From CAYSHJ01 sp964589725 (GTDB taxonomy: Bacteria > Planctomycetota > Planctomycetia > Planctomycetales > Planctomycetaceae), in the NCBI GenBank assembly GCA_964589725.1, contig CAZPUJ010000352.1, forward strand, positions 1 through 6,316: DNA of 6,316 bases. The letters run 5' to 3'. Under the pieces are notes generated by a model. It was not told the origin of the DNA. It did no database searches and was given only the letters and a program-made list of their open reading frames with translations. Shown here one piece after another: positions 4,599-6,316 of the stretch. The number at the start of each line of letters is the position of its first letter. Position 1 is the stretch's first letter. Both the position numbers and the translations under genes were made by a program.

Positions 4599-5885
4599 TC
4601 ATCGGATTCCCACACAGTACAGTCGTTGATTCGACCGCAGGAACAGCCGGCCGTCGTGGATCGCGGGGCTGGCGTTGAAGTCGGTCTCGTCCGAGGCGAA
4701 CCGGTTGTGCGCGAGTTGCTCGACTTTGTTTCCCGGCTTGAGCACAAATGTCCCTTGGCGGCGCGAGACAGCGAAGAGCTTGCCGTCCGCCGACACCATC
4801 GAAGCGTACACGCCGCCCGCGTCAGGAAGCCGTTCGCGGAAAATCTCGTCACCAGTCTTGGTCGCAAGCGCGTGCAACTGGCCGCGGTCGTCGACCCACA
4901 TCAGCTTGTCATCGACGAGGACCGGCGAGGGAACATACGAGCCGGCCGACTTCTGCCACACGACATGAGTCTTGGAGACGTCATTCCGTCCACCGCCACG
5001 AATCGCCATTGACACCGAACCGCCCGGACCACCGTTCAGAATGTAGGCTACGCCTTCATGAGTGACGGCGCTGACATTGGCGCCACCCGATCGGCCCGCC
5101 GTGCAGAACCACAACAATCCGCCGTCCGTCGGATCGAGTCCCCAGACTTCGCCGGGCATGTGGACGACGAGTTCCGTTTTGCCGTTCGCTTGCAACAGCA
5201 CGGGAGTGGTCCACGATCCCTTGTAACCTTCCGTTGACGCTCGCCAGACTTCGCGCCCCGTCCGTTTGTCGAGACCGACAACGGCCTCGCTCTCGGCGTT
5301 GGCGTTGATGATCAGAATATCACCAACTAACACCGGACTGGCTCCCGAGCCCCAACCGTTGAGGCCCGACCCCGTCCCCACGTCAGCGCGCCAGAGTTGC
5401 TTTCCGGTCAGATCGTACGCGTACACTCCCTCTTTGCCGAAGAAGACAAACACTCGCTCGCCGTCCGTCACGGGCGTGTGCGTGGCATAGCCGTGATCGC
5501 AGAGGAAGCCTTCGAATCGGTCCTCGCGCTGGCGACTCGCGACCGTTGCCCGCCAGACCTCGCCACCGGTCGCGCGATCCACGCACAGCAGATGCCGCTG
5601 TAATTTCGTGATGTCTCCAGGACTCGAACGGCTGACGCCGTAGCCGGTGTAACACGTCACGAAGACGTGCGGCCCGGCGGAGACGGGGCTGGAACTTCCG
5701 GGACCAGGCAAGTCCAACTTCCAGACGATATTTTCCGTATCGCTCCAAGTGACCGGCAGTCCCCGAGCGTCCGTCGCGCCGGAACCATTCGGACCACGGA
5801 ACCGAGACCAATCGTCGGCGAACGAAAGGCCAGAGCAGGCGACGAGACTGACAAGAACCAACCTGAAAAGTCGAACAAGAATCAT
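4599..5885 (-). CDS. Exported PQQ-like beta-propeller protein
   Basis: This encodes 428 residues. The start has Arg residues (5, 8) and a hydrophobic core (LVLVSLVACSGLSFA); cleavage after SFA (residue 23) would leave DDWSRFRGPNGSG, a mature N terminus very typical of planctomycete PQQ-like proteins. LVAC at 14-17 also fits a lipobox, so it may instead be a lipoprotein. At least five propeller strands of the L-x-A-x-D-x-x-T-G-x-x-x-W type are visible: 99-115 (CVDRATGGEVWRA), 154-170 (AYDLTGKQLWRADVG), 202-218 (GLDKRTGREVWRA), 247-261 (GLDPTDGGLLWF) and 337-351 (ALATKTGDEIFRE). The last strand RLYCVG closes the ring near the C terminus. PQQ-type repeats here mean a BamB/quinoprotein-like fold; the residues for PQQ binding or dehydrogenase activity cannot be confirmed, and an envelope scaffold role is at least as likely. 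Start supported by AGGAG at 5893-5897. Confidence 0.92.
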   Translation of the reverse strand: MILVRLFRLVLVSLVACSGLSFADDWSRFRGPNGSGATDARGLPVTWSDTENIVWKLDLPGPGSSSPVSAGPHVFVTCYTGYGVSRSSPGDITKLQRHLLCVDRATGGEVWRATVASRQREDRFEGFLCDHGYATHTPVTDGERVFVFFGKEGVYAYDLTGKQLWRADVGTGSGLNGWGSGASPVLVGDILIINANAESEAVVGLDKRTGREVWRASTEGYKGSWTTPVLLQANGKTELVVHMPGEVWGLDPTDGGLLWFCTAGRSGGANVSAVTHEGVAYILNGGPGGSVSMAIRGGGRNDVSKTHVVWQKSAGSYVPSPVLVDDKLMWVDDRGQLHALATKTGDEIFRERLPDAGGVYASMVSADGKLFAVSRRQGTFVLKPGNKVEQLAHNRFASDETDFNASPAIHDGRLFLRSNQRLYCVGIR

Positions 5886-5892
5886 GGGGGGG

Positions 5893-5897
5893 CTCCT
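5893..5897 (-). promoter_or_regulatory. Ribosome binding site of the PQQ-like gene
   Basis: On the minus strand AGGAG is followed by seven C-rich bases and the ATG at 5885. The spacing is near ideal, and it decides the start of the propeller gene together with the signal peptide that begins there. Confidence 0.75.
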
Positions 5898-6012
5898 GGG
5901 ATCAGCTCATTCAGACAAGAAAACTGGCGATGACGCACCAACCCGTGGTCGGCTTCCGAGAAATCAGACACCACTAAACTCCGCGCATGCTGATAAGTTT
6001 CGCTGTGCCACG

Positions 6013-6064
6013 AAAAAGCCGTGCGGCGACTGCGACTTTGGCCGAGACTGCTTGACGGCACGGC
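6013..6064 (-). terminator. Possible intrinsic terminator of the E2 gene (long loop)
   Basis: On the minus strand GCCGTGC (6064-6058) can pair with GCACGGC (6024-6018), followed directly by five T (6017-6013). The stem is 7 bp and GC-rich and sits about 30 bp after the E2 stop codon. The weakness is the 33-base loop, much longer than usual, although it is GC-rich and may fold internally. A terminator here would separate the E2 unit from the PQQ-like gene, which starts 128 bp further on. Confidence 0.35.
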
Positions 6065-6093
6065 GACTCATCGAATCGGGCATGTGTTGCATG

Positions 6094-6316
6094 CTAGGTG
6101 ACTAACTGCGGCGCGGGGTTTTCGACGAACTCCTTGATCGTTTCGAGAAACCTCGCGGCCGGAGCTCCGTCGACAATGCGGTGGTCGAACGACAGGCTGA
6201 GCCAGATCCGATGTCGCGGCACAACTCGGTCGCCCACGACTGCCGGTTCGAGGCTGATGCGGCCCACACCCAAGATCGCGCACTGCGGCGGCACGATGAT
6301 CGGCGTGAATGCCTCG
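6094..6316 (-). CDS. 2-oxo acid dehydrogenase E2 subunit, C-terminal end (5' part outside window)
   Basis: The last 73 residues of a dihydrolipoamide acyltransferase are visible; the frame is open at the window edge and stops at TAG 6094-6096. PQCAILGVGRI, then the strand WLSLSFDHRIVDGAPAARFL, match the end of the E2 catalytic domain. H and D of HRIVDG are the catalytic His and the conserved Asp of the HxxxDG motif. The ending FLETIKEFVENPAPQLVT is the usual final helix. E2 moves acyl groups from lipoyl-lysine to CoA in the pyruvate, 2-oxoglutarate or branched-chain dehydrogenase complex, in the cytoplasm. AAR after HRIVDGAP leans towards pyruvate- or branched-chain-type enzymes, but the lipoyl and subunit-binding domains are outside the window, so no gene symbol is given. 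Confidence 0.9.
   Translation of the reverse strand, partial: EAFTPIIVPPQCAILGVGRISLEPAVVGDRVVPRHRIWLSLSFDHRIVDGAPAARFLETIKEFVENPAPQLVT

Overview
The window looks like a chromosomal segment of a planctomycete (phylum Planctomycetota, probably the Pirellulales side). This is inferred from protein style, not from a marker gene. The signs are an exported PQQ-type beta-propeller protein whose mature end begins DDWSRFRGPNGSG, a Ser/Thr kinase with the short helical N-terminal region common in that phylum, a WD40 protein tail ending in TIYVVRL, a small THPEAEA-type protein coupled to a nucleotidyltransferase-fold protein, GC-rich coding sequence, and hairpin repeats in the gaps.

Left part, + strand (1-1221). 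The 3' end of a WD40-repeat gene stops at 144. Next comes a repeat island (173-427) built from a 13-bp hairpin (GTCGCGGAGCGAC, five copies) and a 20-bp palindrome (two copies), arranged as two 89-bp arms around a 49-bp centre. Directly after it lies a frameshifted second copy of the WD40 gene end (431-674), about 89 % identical to the first over its best 93 bp. Two tiny genes follow, overlapping at ATGA: an 82-aa protein and an 83-aa protein that is only the first half of a nucleotidyltransferase domain.

Middle, + strand (1226-2191): an intact, exported cysteine hydrolase of the isochorismatase family with its Asp/Lys/Cys triad visible. A hairpin sharing the repeat island's core sits directly behind its stop codon.

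Right part, - strand (2308-6316). In transcription order from the right end these are: the last 73 residues of a 2-oxo acid dehydrogenase E2 subunit, an exported PQQ-like beta-propeller protein, a DUF456 membrane protein, a soluble Ser/Thr protein kinase, and a 24-aa hydrophobic micro-ORF with a good ribosome binding site. The last four could be one transcription unit (gaps of about 195, 105 and 50 bp), but nothing in the sequence proves co-transcription or a shared pathway. This unit and the hydrolase gene converge at about 2192-2307.

No complete defence system, mobile element with a transposase, CRISPR array, tRNA or rRNA is visible. The most unusual content is the repeat structure. Hairpins with the same CGC-GGA-GCG core but different, still base-paired outer stems occur in three places, and the largest group forms a nearly symmetric composite element between two copies of one gene end.
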